From contig JARFIW010001489.1 in NCBI GenBank assembly GCA_036346225.1, forward strand, positions 186,001 through 250,000: 64,000 nucleotides of DNA, written 5' to 3'. The DNA is from Platerodrilus igneus (lineage: Eukaryota; Arthropoda; Insecta; Coleoptera; Lycidae). Made by a program: the position numbers and the translations under genes. Below are positions 23,907 through 36,109 of this stretch, one piece after another; within the stretch, counting starts at the first letter, position 1; every line of letters begins with the position of its first letter. Under the pieces are notes generated by a model that had not been told where the DNA came from, did no database searches, and saw only the letters and a list, made by a program, of their open reading frames with translations.

Positions 23907-24139
23907 CTACATATGATTTTTGATTAATAAAGCTCATATCTCTATCACAGTCCAAATAGCTTTGGCCATGGATAGAAAAAAAATATTTTCACACAACTCA
24001 GTCTCCCTTTTTCTGTAACGAGATAGTAAATGAATCGCAGAATTGAATAATTTTTGTTTTGACCGGCACATGAGTCACAAAAACTTACTAGCATTCTTAT
24101 AGTTTGTAGCAGAATTTTGTAGAAAAAATGGATAAGGAA

Positions 24140-24175
24140 GGAACATACCTCGTCAGCTCTTGCGCGCTATACGTT
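24140..24175 (-). other. Putative 5' exon end (splice donor) of the small gene
   Basis: On the minus strand GAGCTGACGAG is followed by GTATGTTCC, a strong donor. The reading frame before it has a TGA just upstream, fitting an untranslated exon. Confidence 0.4.
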
Positions 24176-24329
24176 CATCATAAGTATACAATATCGTATT
24201 GTTACTAGCGAAAACGTAAACATTAAAGGAGTAGAAAGTTAACTGTCTCTTATAATACATGTCGTTTGTGGTTATATTAGGCGTTGGTAAATTGTTCTGA
24301 CAGTCTATTAAAATGACCTTCATTGTCTC

Positions 24330-25245
24330 TTACTTCATGGATTTTTCCTGAACTTTGCTCTTAATCGCGTAAAATTTGTCAGCTTTCTTGAAATGCAGTT
24401 TTTGATCTACCTTCAGTTTATTCGGTTCTTTGTTTTCCACTTTAATTTTGTCGGTTGTTGCATTGCGCAGAGTATTGGTTAAAGAAGCATTTTGTAATTT
24501 GAATGAATCGCATATGCTGCAGGTATCTTTCCTAGGAAATCTAAAGGAAATGTTAAAATTGATGTTGAACTGCGACTTGAAAGTTTCGTACGATACCTTG
24601 TTTGTGCAGATACCTTTATTTAAATGGACATCATTTACTAACATTAAGGTTTTCAGACAAGTAGAATCACCTAGTGTCATTCAATGAATAGTGCGATTTA
24701 CGCCCTTTGAATGACTTAATAAGATCATTTATAATTGTGACTGCTTCAGAGGAGATTTTTCTGGGTCTATTAGAATGTTACTTCCTGCCATCTTTGGGAC
24801 TTACACTCATCGAAGCTAATGGCTGATGTAAATATTACACTCTCTTAGCTGTGATGCCGTGAATGGCTGTAAATATCTTGTAATAGATAGGAAAATCTCG
24901 AAAGGTATTTACCATTTTCACCCCAACTCTATAAGCGTTTGGCGAGTTACATTCACTCGCAACATAGGAAGCACAGTAACAAGACCGCCAAGATAGCTGC
25001 CTTGATCATCCTTTGTACGTATATTGTTAAACTCAGCGATAACACGTCTTCTTTCAGTGTCAACAACAACAACAACTAATCACTGCAATCGTTTATATGC
25101 ATTGTTGTTATTTTTTAATAATATGCCAGTCGGAGCTCCTTTATAACGTCCTTTATCGGTCCGTGCTTTTTTTTGTTGATTTTCCGGTACAGTCCGTTCA
25201 CAAACTTCATCACTTCCACTTGATTCACCTTCTATTGTAGTTGTT
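24330..25245 (-). pseudogene. Decayed copy of a multi-copy insect gene family (transposon-like)
   Basis: Minus-strand pieces in several frames follow the order of a large family of uncharacterised insect proteins found in many genomic copies: a 'GRYKGAPTG' region (~25150), an 'FTAIHGI' block (~24860), a 'GSNILIDPEKSP...'-like basic linker (~24770) and, in the longest open part (24680-24330), 'SFRFPRKDTCSICDSFK' with a C-X2-C pair, followed by a Lys-rich segment. There are stops and shifts throughout. The copy-number behaviour of the family suggests a mobile origin; the exact superfamily is not assigned. Confidence 0.5.
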
Positions 25246-25259
25246 CAACACTGCCAAAT

Positions 25260-26335
25260 ACGATGATTTAATTAGAATTAAGTTTAATACATACTACGAA
25301 ATAAACAACAGCGAGCTTTATACCAGCTAACAATAATACTATTGCGTTCAAGCACAGAAACCAGACTGAAAACAGAGACCGTTTAACCGGCGGAGAGAAC
25401 GAACCTCGTGGTTCTTCATCGTTTTTCCACCATGGTGCCTATTTTCTACGGCAGTTTTTAGTGGATTTTCATTGTTTGTCACTTTTAAGGAATGGTATGT
25501 TGATACTTCATGTTACAAGCTAACAGACTCTGCTAAAATTCCGATTTTGAAAATAAGGAACCTCATCGTTTTCCACTAAACTATTCATATGTCCTTTCTT
25601 TCTTCTAAGCTAAGGTCTTTAAGTAGTGTTGGTAGTTCATTTTTCAAAATGTCTCGGTACATCTGACCATTCAAGTTACTTTCAATAATGTTGGTGCCAA
25701 TGAATTTTTGCTAATTATTCCACACTATACGTTGATAGTTCAACGACCCTGATGTTCAACTTGGCGATGCCAGTGAGTTTATTTAGAGGATTTAAAAAAC
25801 TGAAATTTCGTAAGATACGTTAATTTTGGTTTTGCGGGAGACTTTTGTAATGTATAAGCATCTTCGTCACTAAACATTAGTATCTTAAATAGAACAACCT
25901 TACTTGCAAGACATCATTTTAAAGCTAGTTCCATGTATAATAATTTACAGTAGCTTTTAAATTTTAATATTTGGTTGATGTTTTGAAAAAGTTACCATAA
26001 AACAAGAATACTAACCTTATGCATCTTAGTAATCTGGTTTCCTATTAAAATAATCAAAATGACTGAATGAATTAATTGTAAGATAAATAATATTTTAGTT
26101 GTGCTATTTTTTTATTCAAAATAACAATTAGTTTACACCTTAGCTGAAGCAACGAAAACAGTTTTCTGCATTGTAAAAATGATGAACGTGCTAGACAAAC
26201 TGCATTAATTTCTTAAAATCTTTATAAATTATTTAGTAAAGAAAACTTGATGTTTTAAATTAATTATTGTTGTAATTTATTAATTTTGAAAATTATTCTT
26301 AAATAATAAAAGAGATGAAAATTTGTTTTAACAAA
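25260..26335. other. AT-rich stretch without recognised gene
   Basis: No frame longer than background. The only structured sequence is a mildly GC-richer patch at 25370-25440. Confidence 0.4.
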
Positions 26336-26340
26336 GGTTG

Positions 26341-26575
26341 ATCAATTCTCGAATGCTTGAAATGCGTTATGAAAATGTTCACCAGAAAACTCTAAAGACT
26401 TGATAACCTACGCTGCAGTCTCTTGAGACAACTTTTCAAATAATGAAGTCTGAACATCGTTTAGACTTGAATTGTCCTTAATCAAACTAGATAAAGTGCC
26501 TTTAAATTCAGCCCAGTTCTCTAGATTATTCTCGTAAGTTTTGAAGGCTAAATTTTGTCAGTCGACACCCCGAAC
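26341..26575 (-). pseudogene. gag: BEL/Pao gag fragment (DUF1759-like)
   Basis: On the minus strand 'ENWAEFKGTLSSLIKDN' is followed by 'SSLNDVQTSLFEKLSQ', a stop and 'FSGEHFHNAFQAFEN', the order of the DUF1759 capsid-like domain of BEL/Pao elements (W-x-x-F, then a helical repeat). In a neighbouring frame just upstream 'LTKFSLQNL' resembles the preceding LPKxxLPxF motif. About 70 residues remain; no other part of the element is visible. Confidence 0.5.
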
Positions 26576-26579
26576 TTGG

Positions 26580-27355
26580 CAATGTAATTTTATTGTGTGC
26601 GCGTACTTTGCAGCATAAGCTGTACTAAATAAACAAGGTAACGCTATTTACGTACATAGCGAAAGTATAACTGAACATGTCTTAACTAATTTGTTGAAGG
26701 TGATGTACCTTTCCCATAAAGAATGCACTGGATTTTTAATTATTACTGGACTGTAATTACATTAATAAAACTTTTTTTATAAATGTATATTGATCATTTT
26801 ATATACATGTTGACTTAAGATGTCAAACATGCAGAGAATACAAAAACGTTTGTCTAACTAATAGACATTTACAATAGGTGGAAGGGCAAAGATTAATAAA
26901 TACTAAAATGTTCTACATAACCTCCAAAACACTGCGCTACACATAAAGTTCGATGTGTATGCAGTGTACCTGAAATTAACATTTTTTTGACACCTTAGAG
27001 GCTTGCATATATATATTTTATTAAATGTTGCGATAGATTTCTGGTTACCCCAGAAAGACGAAAATGCATACGCTAAAATAACTTAAAATTAAGCGTACCG
27101 AAGTCACTGGCCTAAAAAATGTTCTGAGTTTATTCGTTTAACTGTTATTGAAATAGAAGTATTTGAATACACAAACCTGCTATCTAATTGCTACAAAATT
27201 GCCGAAGCAAATATATCGAACGCAGCACTATTAATTCTGATTTGATACGTTAGATAATCTGTAAAGTATCATAGCGAATGTTAAACAAATTAAAACAAGT
27301 GCCACAAAAAGAAAGCTCATTCTCACCTCAGTAAAGATAGCAGCTTCTATAGGGG
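26580..27355. other. AT-rich stretch without recognised gene
   Basis: Nothing beyond short chance frames. Confidence 0.4.
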
Positions 27356-27360
27356 TAACC

Positions 27361-27640
27361 TAGAACAAATTAGAGACAAGTTACTTTTTTTTTAGAATGT
27401 GTAGGTTAAAGCGACCTCATTAACATACTAAAAGTCCCGTCCAATCTAATTGTTGCAAATATTAAAAAAATGGCCGCCATCATGATTTTTTTGGATTTTT
27501 AAAAATATCTTCTTTATTTATGAACTTAGCAATAATTATCCACATATCGAGGTTTTAGAGCTTAACGAGACACATATTTTGATAAAAAAATTTTTTTATA
27601 CCGTAACAAATAAAGAAGTTACAACTTTTTAAATTAAATT
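27361..27640 (+). repeat. Left terminal inverted repeat of Academ-like element
   Basis: Pairs with 31010-31289; the outer 20 bases are identical, and identity falls gradually inwards. Confidence 0.85.
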
Positions 27641-27689
27641 ACATATTTGTTCTGATCTTTTAATGTTCGACAAATAAGTTTAGTATACT

Positions 27690-30360
27690 TGTTTCGCCTG
27701 TAAAGTTTGGAATAGGAGTACAGCTGCACAGGAAATATGGCTCAAGATATTTAATTGATGTGCTTTCGGTTCTTGGAGAAATACGCAAAGACTTGTATAA
27801 TAACATTTGATCAGCCACTATTTTTAAAGGCAGTTGATATTGTGGAATCCTCGAGTTCAAATCACAATTTATCGTCAGTAGTAGTTCGGCTTGGAGGTTT
27901 CCACACGTTTATGTCCTATTTGGGCAGCGTTGGGCACTTAATGAGTGGCAGTGGAATTAAAAATTTGTGGCAAACTGTTTACGCAAAACATGCCATTTAG
28001 CACATGATATCTGGGCGTGCTTATGCCAGAGCACTTCGGGCGCATTTTTTATGTTACCAAGCTTTAGACACCCTCCTATTTAAAAATCTGTCATCAACCG
28101 AAACTGAAAATGATACCTTAAAAAATTTTTAGGACAAACCAGTCATGAAAGATGTAAACAATAACGATCCTTTAGTAAAAATTGCAGAAAATTGGTTTCA
28201 AACATTAGACGAAATTAGCAATAACAGCAGAACTGCACAATTATGCATTCTTTACTAGAAAATGGTCTATTGAATGAAACTATACGTACGGGCTGAAAGA
28301 GAAGGTGCTTGCGTACTCCATCTGCACTGCACCAAGCGTATGATTCCAATTTTTAACGCCACGGGACATAACAATTATGCCAAATCTGCGCACTTATACG
28401 TTTTGCAAATGAAAAAGTTAAAAATGCTTGATTTAGATGAATATAATAAATTTGTTGTTCAAGGAATGTTTGCCATTAAAAGAACAGAAGAGTTTTGGTG
28501 TGGGACGTAGACCGACATGGTGATAGAACAGTATTTGATGAGATCAATAAAAACTCAAGGCGAATTAACACATGAGCGAGGTTTTAAGGAAGCTACGTTA
28601 ACATGGTGGATTGCTAGTAAGACGTCATGTAGCTGCGTATCCAATATGCTTGAGGAATTTTTAGGTGTGAAAACTTGCTCGTCAGAACAACATGTTGAAT
28701 TCGGACATTCCAGACAACAACGTGATGAAACAAACATCAACAAATTTTTAGAATGATTAAAAGCTTATAATACTTTTACGTGTAGGCAATTTATATCTCT
28801 GTATTCTCAAGTTGTTGCACATGATAACGTCAATTGTGACAAGGCGCAGTCTGTTGGCGAAAAAATATTAAAGGAAAATATCGACAGGAAGTACACAGAT
28901 ATTAAATGTCAAAGAAAAGAGCAGGTTATCACCTTTGCACATATAAGCAACACAATTACTGTGAATAAACGTGAAGTGGTTATAAATCCAATGCAGCTTT
29001 TTAACCAAATTGTATGTTCCAACAAATCTCCTGAGGTTCTAAAAGAATGCTTCACTTTTGAGCTGGCCCCATATCCGCTCTCAATTTTTAAAGATGGTGA
29101 ATTAAGAAGTGGTACAAAAAGCACAACTATTAAAGGAATTTCATTCTATATTGCCTCCAGAACAACACGCTCCTAAAAACACTTTGTATGTTATAGACGT
29201 TGGACTACTGTTACATAAAGTAGTGTGACACAAGCCAGCTACTTATAAAGACATATGTATACAATACGCGAATTACGCAATACATTGTTATGGTACAAGC
29301 TGCGTTGTAGTTTTTGATGGATATCACGAAACACATGTTTCGACTAAAAGACGACTGCAAAAATTACGTGCTAAACGAAGTCGTGTTGTTGATCTTATTA
29401 ATTTATGTAGCGCAATTCCTTGCACACAGGAGGAGTTTTTGAGAAATAATGAAATCAAAAGCAAACTTATTAACCTACTAAAGGATTTTTTTCATCAAGC
29501 AAGAGTAACTGTTTATTAGGGAGAAAAAGTTACAGACGTTTTGATTTCATTGACAGCTGTAGAGCTATGCTCTAAGCATGAGTTTGTGACCCATGTTTCA
29601 GAGGATACTGATATAATGGTTTTGGTACTACACTATTGCAACAAAAATAATTTATACTCCTTGGAAAAGCTGGAACAAATAATAGATATACTAATATCTG
29701 GGAATTACAAAATTGCTTCGATTCAATTAAAGACAAAATTTGATTTTTACATGAGGTTTCAGGATGTGACACGACGTCCTTTCTCTTTAACCAATGCAAG
29801 ACAACATTTTTGTCTATTTTAAAGAAAAATCCTCAATTGTTTGCAGTACTAACTTTATTTTATACCAAAGATGCATTAAAACCAGAAATTTGTAAAGCCG
29901 GCGTAAAGTTTCTACTAAAATTATATAATGCCAAAAATACTTCAAGTTTAGACGAACTTCGGTACTTCATGTATCATAGAATTACTTTAAGACAGGTACT
30001 GTCAGGTCAATTTAATTTAGCCATTTTGTCTCCTACAGAAACATCCGCAGAACAACATTTGCTAAGAGTATATTATAGGGTAATTTAATAAAATGTATTT
30101 AAAAATTATTATCGTTCATTTTAAACACGCATTTTTAAGGTTTAAGAATGACTGGGTAATCACCTGGTCCCAACAGCATGGGGCTGGAAAAAAGTGACAA
30201 TAGTGACCTAATTCCCATCACAACAAATCAAGAAATAGCACACCCAGATTTAATGAAACAAGTTTTTTGTAATTATAAAGAAAGTGCGTGTGGACGAAAT
30301 TGCTCTTGTAAAAAGTTGGGCATTAGGTGTTCTCCAAAGTGCGGGCAGTGTTATAGAATT
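27690..30360 (+). pseudogene. Transposon protein: large uncharacterised family with XPG-like nuclease and Cys-rich tail
   Basis: Plus-strand fragments keep the order of a large metazoan family found in many copies. N-terminal piece near 27705-27770; 'TFDQPLF' (~27807); 'LGGFHTFMSYLGSVGHLM' (~27889); 'FAIKRTEEFW' (~28470) and 'IEQYLMRSIKTQGELTHERG' (~28520); 'FELAPYPLSIF' (~29057); an XPG/PIN-like nuclease with 'YVIDVGLLLHK' (~29188), 'VVVFDGY' (~29307) and 'SEDTDIMVLVL' (~29600); 'SPTETSAEQHLLR' (~30030); and a C-terminal cluster C-X6-C-X3-C-X-C-X6-C-X3-C-X2-C (30269-30352). Stops at 28508, 28754, 29245 and 29517 and a shift near 29805 disable it. A block between ~27780 and ~27800 appears deleted. 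Confidence 0.7.
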
Positions 30361-31009
30361 ATTTTTCTTAATCAGCCCCAGGCTGCTTAAGACTTACGGT
30401 AACGTAATCACACACTTCTTTAATAACCATCCTCTCAACCGTTTAAATAGTAGCATGTTAAGAAATGTTTTCCAAACCACAAGTTATTGCATTTATTTGA
30501 AATTACCAATAAAAATTAATCAGCTGATTTCACGTTAAGCGTATTGGCTAATTAAAAAGTCGGTCCCAGGCCGCAACACAAATTGAAGGCAATCATTCTT
30601 TTGAACTTTAAAATTTTCATCTAATGTACTCAAGCCATATATATGGAACATCAATATATCAAAGTCACCTTCAATTTATGTCGTAAATGTCAAACTTGAA
30701 GTTTTTATTATTTTGACAACGATCCTAGATCATGGATCGAAACGTAAATAAAGATGATTTTAAAAACTATGAGTGGTTTAATTCCCAAAGAAAATTAAGA
30801 AAAATGCTAAACAAACCACAACAAACATACAGGGAGAGTATCTATGTTATGGAATTACCTGTGCTAATGCTGTGTTTGAAGTACAGGATGAAGAAATAAC
30901 TGACTTTTTATAAGTTTGTGGATTAATTTTTATTAATAAGTTAAATTTGGTTTTAAAAATCAAAATATATTAGTTAAGTCAGTTTCAATTGAAAATTTTA
31001 GTTTTATAA

Positions 31010-31289
31010 GGGTAAATCTACTTTAAAAAGCTGTCACATTATTTTTCAAAGTATAAAAAAGTTTTTGCCACCAAAATATGCGTCTCGTTAAGCTCTAGAA
31101 ACTTAGTGTCTAGACAATTTTTGTTAAATTCATAAATCAAAAAGATATTTTCAAAAAACCAAAAATCAGGATGGCGGATATGTGTTTAAAGATTTGCAAC
31201 AGTTAGATAGAACGTGTCTTTTAATATGTTAATGAGGTCGCTTATGCCTACACATTCTAAAAAAAATAGCTTGTCTCTAATTTGTTCTA
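31010..31289 (-). repeat. Right terminal inverted repeat of Academ-like element
   Basis: Reverse complement of 27361-27640 with scattered mismatches and small indels. Confidence 0.85.
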
Positions 31290-31294
31290 CTCTA

Positions 31295-34200
31295 AACTCC
31301 AGATTGACTGGCCTTCTTGGAAGATGCGCAGAATGATATATAAAATAATATAAGTAATAGTATAAGAAATATATTCCAATTTTTATGTCGCGCTTTACCT
31401 TTACGCAAGTGTTCATCATTACTTGTCTAAAGCAGTTTTTACAGCTCCATATTGCAAAAACTTCTTCGTGCAGACTAGTCACCTTCAGAGTGCCTAAATG
31501 CTAGGTTCAAAATCTCATAGGCTGTTGTGTAAAACACGAATTAATATAATTATTTACGTTAAAGCTTATTCTAAAAACATCGACCGTCCAACTGTCCATT
31601 TGCAGTTTGCGTTTCATTTATTTAGGTATTTACAAACAAGAAGGCAAAAAATTTGCATTTCTAAGAAAGCAAATTAATAAGAATAACCGTAAATCCAACG
31701 TGGACTAATTTAAAGAAGAAATTGTTTCAACGACTTTAAATAATCATGCCAATTTCCATAAGCCATAAATAAAGAACTAAAAAATGATGATCGTATTAAC
31801 TTTAAAGGATAATTGTCATTGTTTAGACGTCTTATATATGACTTGGGTTTTCAGTATATAAATTTTAGTTCTACAGTAAACAGGAATTGAAAACGATAAT
31901 TAGAAAGAACGTGCCTACCCAATCTTTTATGAATTTTTGGTTTCAGAAACAGAATATGCACTCAGAATCTTCGTATCGGTTTGAGGTGTTGATATTCGTT
32001 AAAGACTGATTACATTATATAACATGTTGTAACGAACGTAATCCGCATTGGAAAGTAAGCGTTATATCTGGCAAAGTTTCTCGAAATCGGTGAAAAGGCC
32101 GGTTTAAGGCATTTAAGCACCACAGACAGAATGAGCCGTTGTTGATATTCTAAACGCGTCTATAAATTGATATAAAAATAAATAAAGCATTAATGTTTCA
32201 CAGTACAGTATATGTCGCAGATAGAATCTATTGAATGTTGTGAAAGTGTGTAAATCAAACGGATTTATTTGTTACGTATGTGGTAATTTAGAATTAAATC
32301 TCACAAAAAGACAATTGTTGCGTTTCATTTTGTAGTTTGAACAATTTCTGAATTTTATACTCTCTTGTAGTCATTGTAGTCAAATGACCTAGTTTTATTA
32401 CAATTAGATAAAACGGCAATGCAACCTTTGAATACTAGAAATACGCTCTATAATGGGTTTTCCGTGATTATTCTTCAGAAAACAATTATACGATACGTTC
32501 ATAGAACGAGTTCACTACATTTCAAGTGTTGGTTTACGTGGGATCCTTTGTGATAAATATTATAAGGTTGACTGGGTTATTACAAAGTCTCCATAGTGTA
32601 AACTTGCTTTTTTTTATGTGACTGGTAGGTAATTGAAGGATGATGTTCCACTAATAAAAATTTTAATGTTTTTAAACCGGAATTTAACCCACATTTCTAT
32701 CCCGGAGTATAAACTATATTCCTAGGTTTGCTTACTTGATTTTAAAAAAGAAATCTCACTTTGTCTTTACAACACACTTCGTCTGGTTGCCGTTTGTACG
32801 CGGATTGGGTTATGATGAGATGGGTACATTGCAATTGCCAATAATACTTGAAACCCTACGTCAGGCAATGTCATGATGGTCGACAGGAACCAAATCACCG
32901 TTGATTATGTAATGCTATTATTATTGTTAGCAGAAGCATATTAGTGTAGGTTTTGCGTGATATTGGTTTTAAATTGATGGATAACTAAGTGAACTGCTTT
33001 CGAAGTTATATATAGAATTGACAATCATCCATTAGTTGTAGTTCTTAATTAGTTAACGACACTGGTTTGTTGATTGCGCCTAAAGGGACTATTGTAAATA
33101 ATTATTTTATTTTTTAAATATAGTGGATATTAGTGTAGGCACACTCGTCATTGTAAGTAAGTAGGTAAGATTCTTGTTATATTTAGATTTACATTTGCTT
33201 GTGAGACTTTTATTGGTATGTATTACGGGGTATAAATGTGCATAAACATTCTTGAATAAACTCCATAACTATTTTATTTATTTTTCTGTGTTGTTGATTG
33301 GGTGTTGTATTTTATTGTATTGGACGCCCGCATGTATGTGTTGTATACATTGATGTGATTAGAGGTCATTAAAACGCTATCTAGCAAAATTTTATAAAGA
33401 TATGACGCCGCAAACCCGAACAAATTCGGAAAAAATTTTGGAAAAGCTCGAATTATGTAAATATTCATTTTCATAGAAAATGGTATTTGTTAAAACGCTC
33501 GGTATATTAAATTATACATATGCATAATCCCGTGATTTAAAGGATTTTCATTCTTAATGTTGAAGAAATATTGTTTTAGATAACAATAATGGTATACTTG
33601 GCGAACAGTATAATGTTTTTAAGGAGCTTCATCCAAAAAGTACTCAATTGTGTTTCGATTACGCGTAAATGCGTAATTATATTAAAAGATTTTTATGTTT
33701 GCAATTAATAATAGAGATCGTGTTCATATACTCTAAAAAGAATTGACATTATAGTTGTAAAGCGCATTGAATTGTATTTTGCGTGAAGCTGCGTGTTTAT
33801 ATTTTAATATTCATATTTTCATTTGATAACAAACTTCGACGAAAGTGTATTCCATTAAGTTTTAAAATAACAGTCGCAGATTCTAAAAAAAGAAGTACAA
33901 TTGTATTTCAATTGAGAAATAACTTAAAAATGCGTTCATTGAATGATGAAATACTTTGGATTCGTGGAGACTGCCAGATAAGGAATGTAAAACGTACAGC
34001 AATTAAGGCGAGTTGAGAGATAAAATTGTAAAGATAAGTTTAATTACAGTCTTAAATCTTAAATATTGATTAGATAGGAAACCACGTCAATTAATTAGTG
34101 TAGCTTGAGGGCGTAAAATGACAAAGTTTTGAATATTGCGTCACGCACCTTCAACAATTAAGAGATGCGGGATTAACCTAAAAAACTCGAGATGCCAACA

Positions 34201-35425
34201 TAATACAGAGGTTTGCCTTCATAGCCCAATCGAAGTCAGGACTAGGGACAGTAGTTCAGTCCTCCTTCAAACGTCAAGATGCAGTAGAATTAAAGATAAT
34301 ATATCACGTAATAATATTTTAGTAGTGCTGCAAGATGAAGTTTCTTTAATTTAAATAAAACCATACATGGGATTGGAAAGGCAATTTTGATCATATCTAA
34401 TAAAAAAATTTTAACGATTTGAGCGATTTGGACAGGATCAACGACTACATGCCATACAGAGGCAAGAGCTACAACCAGCATAATTTACACAGTAAAATAA
34501 GGATTACATTGTAAAATTTTATAAAGGACATTTCTATTTATTAGTTCAGTTCCATGATAAGAGTATTTTTGTGCGCTAGTATTTGAAATTAAGGTAGAGA
34601 ATGTGTAGGAATTTAATAATTCGATCGAGGAGTGACTGCTTGCAGTCAGGTTTTAAACTCTATGAAAAAATTATTAAACCTAACTGATCGGATACGTTTA
34701 AAACCGATTTTATGAGGTGGATATTAAGTTGTCTTTCTTATCTTGACAAATTTTGTACATACTAAGAGATAATTAAGGAGTTACTACTGAATGAAACTAA
34801 GATTAGGGTGTGTCAATCCTGATTATAAATGAGACTTTGGACTCTAATTTTAGCATAACTGTGTGACTACTCAGAAGCTATTCTTTGTCAGATTTAAGAT
34901 TTAAGATGTTATATGTAAGATGCTGCTTGTTAGTGAAAAGCTCTTGTGGCTGTAGTAATTGTTATTTGAAAGAATGTTTGTTAAGGAATATTTCATATCA
35001 TTATAAATCTGATGTCTGATTCTGGTGGTTTTATTTAAATTGAGATAGCAGATATAATATGGCAACACTTTTATTAATCACTTCAGTCCACAGAATCTTT
35101 TATTGGTTTCCAGCGTAGGGCTCATTCAAAATCGTATAAAGTCCAAGCAATATACTAATCTTTTTTCACAGCGAATTGTGTGGTGTGCTTTTTTTTGTTT
35201 TGTTTTTAGGTCCCCACAATCTCCGACTGTGTTATCGTGGCATTCATTTTTTTCTGTCCCTTCTCTGTTGCCGTAGTTTGGGCGAGAATTCCGTTACCGA
35301 TTTCGTTCTTTTCTTCCAGGCCCGCTCATATTACGTCTAGCATAATAACTACGTTAATAATAAAATCTTTTGAGTTTTAGGTTGAATGCAAACTAATAGA
35401 TTAGAATATACCTTGGGCACCGCGT
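31295..35425. other. Long AT-rich stretch without recognised gene
   Basis: Open frames (for example near 33783 and 34136) are short and have background composition. It may be intronic or intergenic; no repeat boundary was noticed. Confidence 0.4.
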
Positions 35426-35429
35426 ATCG

Positions 35430-36105
35430 TTTGTGCAGCGTGTGCTGTGAATTTAAGAAGATGGCTCAATGATACCCGTAAGTGCTTATGGTGTGGAGAG
35501 AACCCGTTAGGGTTTGCTATATTGCTTTAGGAATCTATTTGCAATTTCACTGAAATCGAAGCATAGTGTACAGTACTAAAACTTGCAAAAATGTGAGAAA
35601 ATTTTGTTGCTGGAAAAATTCGTTACAAATCCTCATTGCGTTGATACAAAGAAAGTTTTACTGCTACCTCTGCACATAAAACTGATACTAACGAAATGTT
35701 TGTCAAAACAAAACAAAGATGTTTAAGGATTCCAAAATCTGAAAAAAATGTCTTCCAAACTAAGTGAGGCAAAAATAAAAAGAAGAATTTTTATTCGCAA
35801 GTTCGTCACATCATAGAGGATAGTGTATTTGATTCGAAACTGACCGAAAATATGGCTGCTGCGTGGGTATAATTTAAAGAGTTGTGCTGCAATTTCTTAA
35901 AAAATATAAAGGCAAAAGTTACAAACAAATTGTGAATCTTTATGGTCTGTAAACGACGAATATTCTGGAAGGTTTCACCAAGACATGTATTTTGAAAACC
36001 AATACCGAGGGCGGTGGAGCCTTACTATGCTCGCAGATTATTGTTGGAACCTAATAAAGGATGCTCCATAGGCACCCTACAAACAAAAATCACTTGAAAA
36101 AAATG
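35430..36105 (+). pseudogene. Decayed copy of another multi-copy arthropod protein family
   Basis: The clearest part is the 3' end: 'NDEYSGRFHQDMYFENQYRG' continuing to 'RWSLTMLADYCWNLIKDAP' (35948-36070), a signature of an uncharacterised protein family present in many copies in arthropod genomes (E/GRFHQD...GRW...MLADYCW). Upstream, frames give 'CLRIPKSEKNVFQTK' (~35730), 'FLKKYKGKSYKQIVNLYG' (~35895) and, at the start, 'NDTRKCLWCGENPLGF'. Internal deletion and several stops and shifts; the usual HSHLDFF-type segment between is missing. Function of the family unknown to me. Confidence 0.5.
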
Positions 36106-36109
36106 GTGA

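Larger units (their letters stand above)
27361..31289 (+). mobile_element. Decayed DNA transposon with long TIRs, Academ-like
   Basis: The first ~270 bp (27361-27640) and the reverse complement of the last ~270 bp (31010-31289) align throughout, starting TAGAACAAATTAGAGACAAG on both sides and including 'gaatgtgtagg', 'gcgacctcattaacata' and 'gagcttaacgagac'. Target duplication is TA, or CTAG/CTAC with one mismatch if the ends are set two bases inward. Between the TIRs lies one decayed plus-strand gene (next entry). The XPG-like nuclease and Cys-rich C-terminus fit what is described for the Academ superfamily; the assignment is tentative. Confidence 0.75.
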
